The notes beneath the pieces are model-generated. The model did no database searches and was not told the origin of the DNA. It saw nothing but the letters and a program-made list of their open reading frames with translations. A program made the translations under genes and the position numbers. From Lytechinus variegatus (taxonomy: Eukaryota; Echinodermata; Echinoidea; Temnopleuroida; Toxopneustidae), in the NCBI RefSeq assembly GCF_018143015.1, contig NC_054752.1, positions 2,542,001 to 2,606,000 on the forward strand: 64,000 nucleotides of DNA, read 5' to 3'. Positions 53,291 through 64,000 of the stretch are shown one piece after another (within the stretch, counting starts at the first letter, position 1; the number at the start of each line of letters is the position of its first letter).

Positions 53291-56200
53291 TCTAGAAAAC
53301 CAATTGGTGTCAAATGTAAAGTGTATGGGTAAACAGAAGGAAAAAATTCAAAGGCTATCAAAATGATGGGACAACGAAAATTATGAAAATATAGGGGTAT
53401 TAATGAAAGGCAAATCAAAAGAACGAAAAGCAAGCATTGTTTTTGACTGATGGATCCCGTAAAGGATCGTTTTATTTCATTCGCTTTGGTCTGCATTGTG
53501 CATCCCGTCTTCAATCAAACATCAAATAAAATCATGGAAACAAAAAATATAAATAATAGAAAAGAAAGAATGAATGAATATATTAACTCATTATGTGTGG
53601 TCCGCTAAACCCCATACATAAACCACTAACCATTTTGCTACGGGGAACCATATGGGCATTTTACAAAGAGTTGAAGATAAATACCAGTTGTGGTAACGAT
53701 TTCAAATGAGTTCGAACAGAATCCCATGAAATTACCACCAAAGTGTTTGTATACAGGGTAAATAAAAAATGTTCCAAATAGCTTTGGAAGATAATGCGTA
53801 ATTGCTGAGAAATGAGCAAAATAAGCTCGGAATCCCATCAAATGTTGGGTATTTTTTCGAAGCAATATTAATACAATGTCCCACATATGCTTTTCTGTGT
53901 ACGTGATCATCAGAATTATCGATTTTGAGCTAAGATTTCATGATTTTGAGAGAGAAGTTTATATTAATGTACCGGATCAAGATATGACCTCATGAATACA
54001 TAATAGCCCCCATTTCAATCAATGTATCACTGGCCTGGTTCAAAATGTTAGAACCTTTCGGATGTTTATTAAATAGCAAAGAGTCTGTACAAGAATGATT
54101 ATGTGTAGGAATTGCCAGTTTCAGATGAAAAGGAAAGTAAAAAATAAATCATCGATAAAGACTTTGTTTGAAATAAAACAAAAGTTGTTCATCCCCACAG
54201 CTTACTGCAGTTTACATACATACACCATGTACATATATGAAAATCACTGAAACACATAGGAAGCGAAGATAACCGAGGGCAAATAAATCAATGTATCTTT
54301 CAATTGGAACAAATATTACACTTTTTTTTTCTAATTACTGTCTTTGCAATAAAGGTCATTTCTCAAATGACATCAGCACAAAAAAGCCGTATTGATCACA
54401 TTTTCACTTCATTTTGAACTCTGTCATGCAAAATACATTCAGCAAGTTTCATTCACTAATGAGAAAAAAAATGATATAACTTTATGGAACATAATCAAAT
54501 TAATTCAATAAAGTAAACATAATTCAACAAACTGGATGTATATCAATTGAAATAATCATAATAAATGGCAGTAATTTACAACATAATGTACATACTTTTT
54601 CTTATTTAGCAAATACATGTACTTAGCTAAAATTCTATCCTACATTTGCTCTGTTACAGGTCTACAGCGCATAAATTCAACTCTAATTTTCTTTTCTTTC
54701 TTTACAGTAAAATGTACACATGAACCTCAGCACCGAGGCCAAATATATTCTTTAATACTAAATGTATACACTGGAAATATTTATATCACTGCAATACATA
54801 TTTTTCTCTCTACACTACCACACGCAATTAATTTTTTCATCTCATTGTAATAATTTTTCAGAAACCATATTGAAGTGAAAAGAGAAAACATGAATATGCA
54901 CCAGCTATCATGGGTAACAACATCATGAATATGCATTAATAGATGAATATGCATTAAAACATGAACCCACAGAGTATTATATACCCTAATATGCAGTACA
55001 GAATTTCTTTTACACACATACATTATGGAAGGGATAGCATTTTATTTACAGCAATGAGCCACTCTCAAATCAAAATTGAAAAATTAAGTATACAGTGCGC
55101 TTGTCATGAATAGTTTAGTTTGTGTGAAATGAATATGCATCTTAAATATATATACAATTCAATTATTCTCATAATGTATTCTAATTCTGCGAGAGTTGTA
55201 CTATAAACTGTACAGCTTTCTATAGCACAGGTTTCATACATTAAAACAATCTACTTTTACAAGGAAAGAGAGGAGAATTTATACAGTTTATTATTGGATT
55301 GTTAAATATTGAAAATTGCAATGAAAGTCATATATACAATTTAATCTAAATACAATATTTTGGAAATAATCCTTAAACCTCTGGTCCTCTATGACATGCA
55401 GTGAAAAAATGAAACATTTTGTTAACCAGTTGATAAATTGGATAATGGACATTATGATAAAAAAATATAAATTAATTCAAATTACCTTCACTTATATTGC
55501 TAAATGTTCAATTTTTATACTGAAACAAAAATCTTTGGGTTTAACTATGTGATATGGAGCATAGAAAATTGAGCTTTGGGCTTGGTGAAAATATTTTGCA
55601 AGATTTGTGGTTAGTTACTCAGCAAAAGAAAAGAAATTGATCCCTTCTTTAACAGACATTTTATCATTTTTGGTAACTTTTCCTCTGTAAGTAAACACTA
55701 CCAATAATGGTAATACTAAGACGAGTAATTTGTATTTAATTCGCAAGGACTATGCTACCCAATAGTGAGAGCAGAGAAACAACCTTTATCCCAACACATC
55801 AAGATTTAATGCCATTTTCTTCTCGATATATACGTATACTATAAGTCAATCATCATAAATGTGACATGGTCTAAAGCAATATGATATTTCTATGCAACAA
55901 TACTGCAGAATCAGTCGTTGGACACATTCAGTTGTAGTAGCCACATTGCATTACTGAAAATCTACCCGAAATAATGTGCATTTACTACTGCATCTACATC
56001 TGTACATTGAAGATGCTCTACAGTACACACACAACACACACAAACAAATGATGATATAAATCTGTGTGTGTGCAGATCATTGATAATATATACATACACA
56101 TAAACACCCTTACACACACACATACACAAGACTAGATCTAGAGTACATATAACTGGCCACCTCCCAGAGCTTAGAGTTCAAAGATCATTATATCAATGAC

Positions 56201-57289
56201 CTTGACATCTTTTGTACACATTAATAATACAATTGTTTTTATGTAGATCATCGAATCTGCACACATATCGCATTGCATTTTTTTTTTAAAGAGGCATGAG
56301 GTTGAGATTATGAAATGAATATAAATAACAGTTCTACATAATTATCGATAGTGAAGTACACTGTACTACTAGAATACTTATCTTCAACCACTATCACTGA
56401 ATAACAGGAAATCGAAACCTTACAAACATTTTAGGCCACCGTTCTGCACTTTTCTATCCCAAAACGATTAAAAGAGATGAAAAGATAAATTTGAGTTCAT
56501 TAAGTCCTATTACGAAGCTGCTTGTAATCTAGATTATTTTATGTCCCAAAATTTTTCTGTTTGATTGAATAATATTTTATTATGCATTGGTAATTCTTTT
56601 GTTAATTTCTTTTAATTTTCATATCTAAACAGCTCTTTGAAACACTGGTCTAAATCACTATATAAATCTCAATTTTAGTATTATTATTGTTATTATAGAT
56701 AGAAAGAAAGAGGGATGAAAATGACAGAGTGAAATAGTGTGCATAGTTTATAAGTTTATATCAGAAGGGTTAGACTTGAAACCAGACTCTTGTACGACAC
56801 ACCCAAAGGTGCTTCACTGGAGCACTGGATCAATCTAAACTCCTGGCTGATAAGACTAACTGAAACAGGTCGAGTGCCACTTGAAATTTCTCCCATACTA
56901 AATCAATGAGTAGTTAACTATTTCACCAAGGTAGATTTGTCAGTGATTTGAATAATGATTAAAGGTCTTGCACACATGCTATCAGGAGCAAGGACATATT
57001 TCATGAATGAAATGATGGAAAGGGGAAATAGATTGCACAGAATGAATCTTGCTGGTATTTTTTTTTCTGCGCAGTCTTACAAGACTGAAGTTGATGATCT
57101 TCCCAACATATGGCCTATGGGGCTCTTGGTTTCAAATTATTCACCTTCCGATAACATTAGTATGCTGTTCTATACTTGACAAACTACTATTTATTTGAAA
57201 TACTAGTAATAATTCTGTCTGTTTCTGTCTGTGGTTAATTACAATAATAACAATAAAAATAAAATGCAACATAGTGCTTAATACAAAGG

Positions 57290-57470
57290 TTTCTAAGCAC
57301 TGCATATTACCCCTGCTTTAGCACACCTACTCTCATTGGATGCTACAGCCTTCAAGAAATTTCTCCCTACCGGGTTCCCATTTACTACACCTGGGTGGAG
57401 AGTGCCAAATGTAGATTAACGCCTTGCCAAAAGATGCGGGTGCGGAATGAAAAAGCACTGTGTTCCTTTG
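57290..57470 (-). mobile_element. SINE body fragment, inverted
   Basis: TACCGGGTTCCCATTTACTACACCTGGGTGGAGAGTG-type sequence (about 57369-57405) and GCCTTGCCAAAAG match the body of the SINE at 58680-59005. The tRNA head is missing. Confidence 0.65.
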
Positions 57471-57626
57471 GTCAATATGACTGTGACTTCGTAAGTCAAC
57501 TTGCAACATGTTTTTTTTTTATTTATATATTTATTTATGCCTAGCTCATTTATTTGAAATGTTTTCTTTTTTAAAAGCTAGTAATAAAGCTGGTAATGTA
57601 TCAATGTATCATTTTACATGTAGAAC

Positions 57627-57910
57627 AGGGCCCCATCTTACAAAGAGTTGCGATTGATCCAAACAATCACAACTATAAAAAGCAAGCAACATCACTATCC
57701 ACAACGCATGTTTGTTCAAAATATTATCTACATAATGTACAGTGTACATTATATTCATGAATTCATTGATTTCTTGAAAATTCATTGCGCTTGTCTTTGC
57801 TCACATAGGAAATTGTATAAATTTCCTTTAGAAAAAATTATGACAATGATGGATTTCCAGATAATTAATGTTAATTGGATCGATCATAACTCTTTGTGAG
57901 AAGGGGCCTT
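57627..57910. mobile_element. MITE, GGGCCCCATCTTACAAAGAG family, copy 4
   Basis: The left end GGGCCCCATCTTACAAAGAG and right end CTCTTTGTGAGAAGGGGCC are inverted. Same family as the three copies at 16866-17837. Confidence 0.85.
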
Positions 57911-58679
57911 GAAATACTATCTCAATGAGAAATAACTAGCATCACCTGGCATTTTGACATTCAGTTTACATGTGCTCATATTCTGTTTTTAAAATACAGC
58001 AAGACTAGTGATTTAACTGGCATCTTTTAGAAGATCTAAATGAGGTCTATTGGATTCCACAAAAAGCACACGCAATTTTTTTCCCCAAGATCAAAAGAAA
58101 TATAGCGATCAAATGCTATACAAAGCCAGGCAACAATTGCATGTTGTATTACAATTGACTGCTACACATGGGTGTCAGCGTAGAGGACTGTGTTTGTTTG
58201 TTGTTGGGTTTTTTTTTGGGGGGGGGGGTGCAACAATAGATATCCCTCCCCCCAAGATCAAAAGATAATCGGTCCTCTGCCTTGATGCCCATGGCTATAC
58301 TGATGTCAATAAAATGATCAAAATATTGCTCTATTCTTAAAATAATGATGTTCCGTTGCTGGGTGCCATATATGTACACACTGCAAGCCTGTTTAAAACA
58401 TTGAACAGTCAAATATGTTTTATCGACTTGTACATTAAGACCACGATTGTTGTTACTTGATGCGCTGTTTGCATTTAACTATCTACTAAATTACTTTGCC
58501 CACAAACATCACCCACTCATAAAAAAGACTTTCTTGTCTCCCAGAGATGGTCTTTACAGGTTTGACGGGAAGCTGTTTATAAACAACATCTGCTCATAAA
58601 AACCACTTTTTTGTCTTCTGTGAGAGATCTCTATATTAAGGTTTCAATGCATTGAAGGAACCGATCCATAAATAATAAT

Positions 58680-59005
58680 AATAGTTCTTTTTTCCATAAT
58701 GGCCCAAAGCGCTTTACAGCATATTATCATCCAGGTCATCAGACCCTTCCACGCCCGCATACAATGTATGCACCTTCTCCACTCCCTGGGGAGCATTCCA
58801 ACAAGATTTCCAACTTCTAAGACTCAATTGCTAGGCATACTACATAGGCTTTCGCATCCTACCGGGTATCTATCTAGCACCTGGGTCGAGAGTGGCAAAG
58901 AGTGGATTGACGCCTTGCCAAAGGACGTTAGACCACAGTGGGATTCGAACACACGACCCTGTTTTCAAGGCGAGACTCAGAACCACTACACCACGGCTCT
59001 TCCAT
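58680..59005 (-). mobile_element. Full-length tRNA-derived SINE, inverted
   Basis: On the minus strand it starts GAAGAGCCGTGGTGTAGTGG (A box), with B box GTGTTCGAATCCC. The core has CTCGACCCAGGTGCTAGATA, and the 3' part has TGTAAAGCGCTTTGGGCCAT with an ATT-rich tail. This layout fits a tRNA-headed, core-containing SINE. Open frames across it are artefacts. Confidence 0.85.
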
Positions 59006-60459
59006 AAAGACCAACTGCTTACAAAGACTGCTGTTCGTGTCCACCTTGGGTAGTCTTATACAGGTTACAATGTACCAAAGAAAAATGGGAAATTTTATTA
59101 TATCTTATCAAAAGGGTGAGGAATACTTTCAAACTAATCAATCTTTGATTTGTAAAGAGGGCCATTACTGCATAAAACATTGCTTTTAGTACGTCCAACT
59201 AGCAATTGTACAAGGAATATCCTGCAACATTTATTAACATTTCACACGAGAAAAGAATGACAGGCCAGGTAAATTAGCAAAGAACTACCATTTAATTCCC
59301 TCTTCAAACCCGATATGAAAAAGACTTGGATGATCTAACTCTCCCTAATGTACAGTACCAACAGATTACTGGCTTGACAATACATGCATATTTAGCAATA
59401 TTGTATCTAGTGTATGTTGACTTAAGTGAATGCTATTATCTTACAACGCACACATACACAATATGAAAACTATGACAATATCAAATAGCGTATCATCATA
59501 TAGCAATGGTCGACTTTATTGCACTACAAAACATACAACTCACTACAATCAATCAGTTGCCAATCAAAATTTGATTTTGAAAATTAATTACATTGTGATA
59601 GCTTTATCTACTATACAGTACTTGTATACCTCAATTAGTTTTCGTTTGCTGTTTGCCTTGATGGTTTGAAAGCTACCATACAAAGCAAACACACATGTAA
59701 TCAAACGGTAGCGCAATACAAGTCTACAACTCTGTGAACATATTTAATTCAGTATCATACCTGTATTAACAAATTTCCTTTAATGAAAAATATGACATAT
59801 TATTAATATTCCAACTGCAATTTAAACCCCATATACCTGAATCTGAACACACTTATTAATCATCAGACAATTATTGATGAAATATTCAGTGCAATATGAA
59901 TCTGAGTATGATCTGCACTACTGCACTTATCACATGTAAGATAAAGAAATGTCTGAACACAACTTGGAGTGAGTACCTTACTCTAATAGGGTTTATGTAC
60001 AACGAACCAAGTGTGAATGTACAGGTATGACTGGATTTGAGTAACCTTTATCTAAGAGCACTACGAGTCTAGTGTGAACGCAAAGCATGTGAACACAATT
60101 TCAAATACTTAATCATCATTATCACTAAGTCAAATGCAGAATGTGTTTACACAACACAGAACCACCTTATAGCGCTACGATAGACCCAATACAATATCTG
60201 TCAAAGTAAATATTGGTACATATTTTGAGTAGGTTATGTGTAGAGAATTGCAATGAGAATCGTGTGAATGAGCCATCGTCACGTGTGAACACAACAGAGT
60301 TCCATACATTACAAGCATCACACTCATTTGTTTACAATGTACAATGCATATATACTTTGATTCGTATTACTACTACCTAGCTAAAACAGTTGCACATGAT
60401 GTTTTTAGTGGAATCTTACTCTACGTGTATCGTTTCCGACGACATCTGGGGCTCACGCA

Positions 60460-60482
60460 TTAGCTTCCTTGCTCCCCGCTAG
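60460..60482 (-). CDS. KIF5: Kinesin heavy chain candidate last coding exon
   Basis: Acceptor CTCACAG|C with a TAA after 23 bases. The join from the penultimate exon gives Ala, then SGEQGS. The frame and acceptor fit, but the coding part is too short to confirm by homology, so another last exon is possible. Confidence 0.5.
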
Positions 60483-63400
60483 CTGTGAGATCGATTCAAG
60501 AATTGAGAGATAGGAGAAAAAGAAGAGGAAGAGAAAGAAGAGCAGGAGGAAGAGAAAGTAAGGTAGAAAGACTTTTATTCTAATGTGCAATCACAAGATA
60601 CAAGAATGATATATGCTCAGAGGGACCAAAACAGAATCGAGATGGATAAATTAATGGCTTATGCGGGGGAGGGTGTTCGGTCGCCTCAGCTTACAAATAA
60701 AATAATTCATGAATAATATCGCGAGGCTTATTTGGTTAATGAAAAATATCTGAAAGTCTTCAGAATACCAACACTACTAAAAATTGGCGTAAACTGTATG
60801 GCTTTGAAGTTAATAAGATATTGACTAAATTCTGCACACAGAAAATGCATGTATTGCACTATACACCAATTTTCAGTCTAAGAAAATTAATATCATTGTG
60901 ATATTATGATTGGGATATCATTTGAAACCAATCCTTTAGGGGGAACAGTTTACCATAATATACTTTCTAAATAAAATGTCAAGTCATATAGAAAGAGTGA
61001 ATGTTCTCTTTCCTTATAGAGTACCGAAGTGTGACGTCTTCAATTTTCACTTTTTGCATAGCAGCGTTTTTTTATACCATATTTTGGTATAGCAGGATGA
61101 AAAATCCCCACTACCAAAGTTTGGTGGGGATCGGTCCATGGGGGGCTGAGATATGACCTCATGAATACATAAATAGCTCCATAGAAGACAATGTAATATT
61201 GGCCTGGTTCTAAATGTTAGGAAACAGGTCAATAATACACTGACTTCAATGGGGCTAATTATGTATTCATGAGGTCATATCTTGGAACCCCCACGGACCG
61301 ATTCCCACCAAACTTTGGTAGTGGGGATTTTCATTGTGCTCTACCAATATATGGTGTCAAAAAAGCTGAAATTTATGCTAAAAAAGGTTTTTTGTGAGGT
61401 TACAACTTTGGTACTTTATCATTCTTTATTAGGAGTCGTAATACACTTACTTGTTAAAGGGGCTTTCCCTGGTGTGTTACTTCTTGCCTTGCTTCTTGCT
61501 TTCATGGCAGCGATGTCGGAATCAGTTAATTTGTTACCTGATGAATCAATGCAAACACATTTAATAAAAAACATAGTCCCATCATTTTTCTTGATTTTTA
61601 CTTTAATTCTCGCTCTTTGTGCAGGACAAAGTGCATTGAACTGCATTGAATTGAAAAGGAATTGAATTGGACCAACTTGGATGGAATAGAAGAGTTAATT
61701 GAATTGCATTGGATTAGAATGAAGTGGACTGGATTGAAATAATTTTGATTAAAGTGGATTGAAATGAATTGGTTTGGATTGGATTGAAATGAACTGGAAC
61801 AAAGAAGAATGGCTTGGATACAATTACATTTCTATTGAATTTGATTGGATTCAAATGTTAAATTGAAGTGGTTTGGAATGAATCGAGTAATGAATTGGAT
61901 TGAATCAAATTGAAATTTCATTGAACTGGATTAAATTGAAGTGGACTTAGACTAAAACAAAACAAATTGGATTGAATTGGTTTGAATTGAAATTGAATTG
62001 AGTGATGACTCACCACCTGGTGGCAGTTTGGGCAAGCGTTTGTTGGCCTTCTTCTCCATGTTCTCAGCATCATTGGGATTCAATCTGATTGGGAAAAAAA
62101 GCAATGTGATCTCAATGTAAATTCATAAGACTTCCTTTTACTCCATACAAACAGTCAGTCATCAAGGTTTTGAGTCCGATTGAGTCCAGACTACGGGGGG
62201 TAGCCGTATTCACCTTACACTCACAGAGATCATTCTCATCCCTCCCTCATTCTATTCAGTGCATCCTCCTTCCTCAATTCAGCCCTCCTACTCTACTCCA
62301 CCACTAGTCCAGATTGGACCTTGTTGTTTGGAAGTTCCCTTTCCCAATGCTAGCAAAGAGGGCACATGTCTCCCAATCTCTCATCAGCGCAAATCCACTC
62401 GTCTTCTCTCCCCACCAAGGGAAGATGAGTGGATTGGCGCTGATTAGAGATTGGGAGACATGTACCCTCTATGTTACCTTTGGGAAAGGGAACTTCCAAA
62501 CACCACGGTCCTATCTGGACTACTCCACCACTTGCTCCTTCCATGTCTTCTTAAGTTGCCCCCTTCCAAAGGAAGGGTCCCTCATACATGGCCCACATCT
62601 TGCTTTCATTTCTCAATTACGATCGTAATCACCAATCTCCTCCTCTTTCACTATTGAAGGACCCTCCCACTCCTCGTTTGCATGCAAAGCAATTCATGCA
62701 AAAACCTGGAAGATCTAAGACAAGATGTGCAGAAGTATTGTAAGATGTAATATAATGACATTAGTATTTCCAATCATTTCTTTCCATACACCATCCTGGA
62801 AAGGGATTTAAAGAGAAATGCCAGTAGTTTCAGTAAACACTTATTTCATGAGAAAGTCTGTAAAACCAGGCTTAATTGTCAGTATATCATCGAGGATCTA
62901 GATCTGGTATAGTTACATAAACTGAACTTTATGAAATCTTGAAATCTATGCTGAAAAATGTTCACACTGAAGATCACCAACACAGATAAGCACACGTGAG
63001 ACAGTGTATTATTATTGCTGGAATAAAGACCCGACGGAGGTGACCGAATCCACGCTTATTTTGCTTATTTCTCAGCAATTACACAATTTCTTCCAAAATC
63101 CTTTGACACATATTTTTTAATCATACAGACACTTCGGTGGTCATTATATTAGATTCTGTAAAAAGTCATTTTGAGATCGTTACCAGAACTGGAATTTATC
63201 TTTAACTTACGACTTCTCAAAGCTGTTGTTCTGTGCGATGGGGTCGGGGCTGCCTTGAGAGGGGGCCCTGATGACGGGAGATCCTCCGCTCCCTCCTCCT
63301 CCTCCTCTGATACCGGAGTATCCTCCACCACCCCTGATGCCCACAGGTCCCCCAGGAGACGTGGGCGGATGACCAGCTCGGATTGCCTTGGCTGGGGAAG

Positions 63401-63849
63401 GACAAAAGTCGAAATAGAAAATCAAAGTACATAAAAAATGCAAAATTAAGCGAGTATTGTGAAAGAATGTGGTAGAATTTTATGAGTGTATTCTTATCAT
63501 GAAGAAATGAATGTAAATATGTCCATATCAAATGTTTACAACTAAAATTTCCTATCTTAAAATTGACCTATTGCTTAAAGTAGGTTTATAATTCAATGAT
63601 CCCCCACTCTTGCTTTTCTGTGCAGAGGAAGCTTTGATTATTCACACAAATATTTCAATTTACAATGAAGATAATATATCCAGACTTGCTCAACAAAACT
63701 ACGAGCACATAAAATACACTTGTGAATATGACTATAAGGTTTTTGCTGTTAATGTATGAAATGACTTACCAATCTGAGCACTGTTACCCCTCTTAGCAAA
63801 GTTCCTCTGTCTGACAGCTTCTCGGATTCTGTCGACTTCTTGCTGATAC
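60460..63849 (-). CDS. KIF5: Kinesin heavy chain (KIF5 type), C-terminal exons, partial
   Basis: Exons on the minus strand are 63849-63770, 63391-63211, 62084-62014 and, less surely, 60482-60460. Earlier exons (motor, stalk) lie beyond the right edge. The first exon reads [20 protein letters not shown] and on to GNSAQI; the second continues AKAIRAGH. Together these match the KIF5 tail (human [20 protein letters not shown] ... QIAKPIRPGQH). The QIAK motif in this tail folds back on the motor and autoinhibits it. A Gly/Arg region with repeated GIRGGGG follows (human AIRGGG, VRGGGG), then a Ser/Pro stretch and [14 protein letters not shown]. Kinesin-1 is a plus-end microtubule motor for vesicles and organelles. 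The Pro of QIAKPIR is Ala here. The species-specific extension after the Gly/Arg region is longer than in human KIF5B. The terminal exon gives ASGEQGS then TAA. Confidence 0.93.
61050..61390. mobile_element. 340-bp palindromic element
   Basis: ATCCCCACTACCAAAGTTTG near 61105 is mirrored by CAAACTTTGGTAGTGGGGAT near 61310. ATATGACCTCATGAATACAT near 61150 is mirrored by ATGTATTCATGAGGTCATAT near 61260. Only about 50 bases lie between the arms. A one-arm copy lies at about 53984-54050. It lies in the last kinesin intron. Confidence 0.88.
61632..62003. repeat. Degenerate (ATTGGATTGAA)n minisatellite
   Basis: About 370 bases of ATTGAATTGG/ATTGGATTGAA words of unit length 5-11. It ends about 10 bases from the donor of the kinesin exon at 62014-62084. 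Confidence 0.9.
62014..62084 (-). CDS. KIF5: Kinesin heavy chain penultimate exon
   Basis: Acceptor AATCAG|A joins in frame to the preceding donor (TC+A gives Ser). It encodes [20 protein letters not shown] then PPG, with donor GGTG|GTGAGT. It fits my recollection of echinoid kinesin tails, not checked. Confidence 0.85.
62305..62522. mobile_element. 218-bp hairpin TIR element with perfect 9-bp duplication
   Basis: Ends TAGTCCAGAT and ATCTGGACTA are inverted. The whole arms pair (GACATGTCTCCCAATCTC-type sequence against its mirror). CTCCACCAC flanks both sides (62296-62304 and 62523-62531). It lies in a kinesin intron. Nine-base duplications suggest a Mutator-like or Merlin origin. Confidence 0.88.
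63211..63391 (-). CDS. KIF5: Kinesin heavy chain exon with IAK/Gly-Arg tail
   Basis: Acceptor CCCCAG|C and donor [26 protein letters not shown], then [16 protein letters not shown] and [14 protein letters not shown]. Confidence 0.95.
63770..63849 (-). CDS. KIF5: Kinesin heavy chain exon with QI(AK) tail start
   Basis: Acceptor ATACCAG|G and donor CAGATTG|GTAAGT; 26 full codons ending SAQI plus the first base of Ala. Confidence 0.95.
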
Positions 63850-63859
63850 CTGGTATAGA

Positions 63860-63985
63860 ACAACAAATAATGTTAACCACGGTTCCCACAGAAATTTGAT
63901 CACAGAATACCATGACTTTTCCATGACTAAATTGCTGCTTTCCATGACTTCCTTTCTGGCATGGTTTCCACATCAGACACATTAT
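63860..63985. repeat. Dispersed repeat with CCATGACTT words
   Basis: GGTTCCCACAGAAATTTGAT followed by CCATGACTTTTCCATGACTA and TTTCCATGACTTCC. A common interspersed repeat type, in the kinesin intron upstream of the QI exon. Confidence 0.6.
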
Positions 63986-64000
63986 GATGGCCTCCACCTC

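Larger units (their letters stand above)
52330..60459 (-). other. Probable 3' UTR and downstream of kinesin heavy chain
   Basis: About 8 kb of AT-rich sequence lies beyond the presumed kinesin stop on the minus strand, with no exon. Candidate poly(A) signals (TTTATT on the plus strand) include 52347-52352 and 55040-55045. Repeats inside are at 53155-53290, 57290-57470, 57627-57910 and 58680-59005. Whether one transcript covers all of this is unknown. Confidence 0.3.

Noticed and set aside
58699-59189. Open frames of 102 and 83 aa
   Set aside because: They lie on a tRNA-derived SINE in antisense orientation.

Overview
The window is invertebrate deuterostome DNA, most likely from a sea urchin. 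It is AT-rich, has short exons (60-254 bases) with canonical GT/AG introns, and is crowded with small inverted-repeat elements, tRNA-derived SINEs and the abundant palindrome ACATGTAC. The kinesin C-terminal tail agrees with my memory of echinoid kinesin heavy chain, but the species cannot be fixed from sequence alone.

Four protein-coding genes can be built exon by exon. (1) TMEM98, minus strand, 9881-16513, six coding exons, 244 aa, complete. (2) A gene I cannot name, plus strand, 27153-35553, nine coding exons, 522 aa. It has two N-terminal ubiquitin-like folds, a von Willebrand A domain of the vwkA-like 'HGDYCD' type, a long acidic linker and a polybasic C-terminus ending in the CaaX-type motif CSVM. 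(3) YBEY, the endoribonuclease of ribosome maturation, plus strand, 39474-47772, four exons, 182 aa, with an intact H-x3-H-x5-H metal site. (4) The 3' end of conventional kinesin heavy chain (KIF5 type), minus strand, entering from the right edge. Three to four exons (63849 down to 60460) carry the QIAK autoinhibitory tail and a Gly/Arg-rich C-terminus.

Layout: 1-480 is a ~150-bp tandem satellite. 500-3000 holds nested inverted-repeat elements. About 3000-9880 is gene-free and probably TMEM98 3' UTR. 9881-16513 is TMEM98. 16866-17837 is a run of three copies of one MITE. 18100-26610 is a transposon-rich intergenic region with a LINE 3' end, hAT-like fragments and a 'GCGAGCGCGAAGCGC' repeat cluster. 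26960-35553 is the Ubl-Ubl-vWA gene with a visible TATA box, followed by a presumed 3' UTR to about 37960. 39474-47772 is YBEY, whose first intron carries three transposons with perfect target-site duplications. 48000-52300 is gene-poor. 52330-60460 is probably kinesin 3' UTR. 60460-64000 is the kinesin 3' exons.

The four genes have no obvious shared pathway: TMEM98 is a membrane regulator of MYRF-type transcription factors, YBEY acts in organellar ribosome maturation, and kinesin-1 is a microtubule motor. The best candidate for something undescribed is the Ubl-Ubl-vWA-CaaX protein. Its architecture suggests a membrane-tethered, metal-dependent adhesion-type scaffold with ubiquitin-like modules. 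The DNA transposons with intact ends and duplications, several of them near-perfect hairpins inside introns, form a second group of interest.
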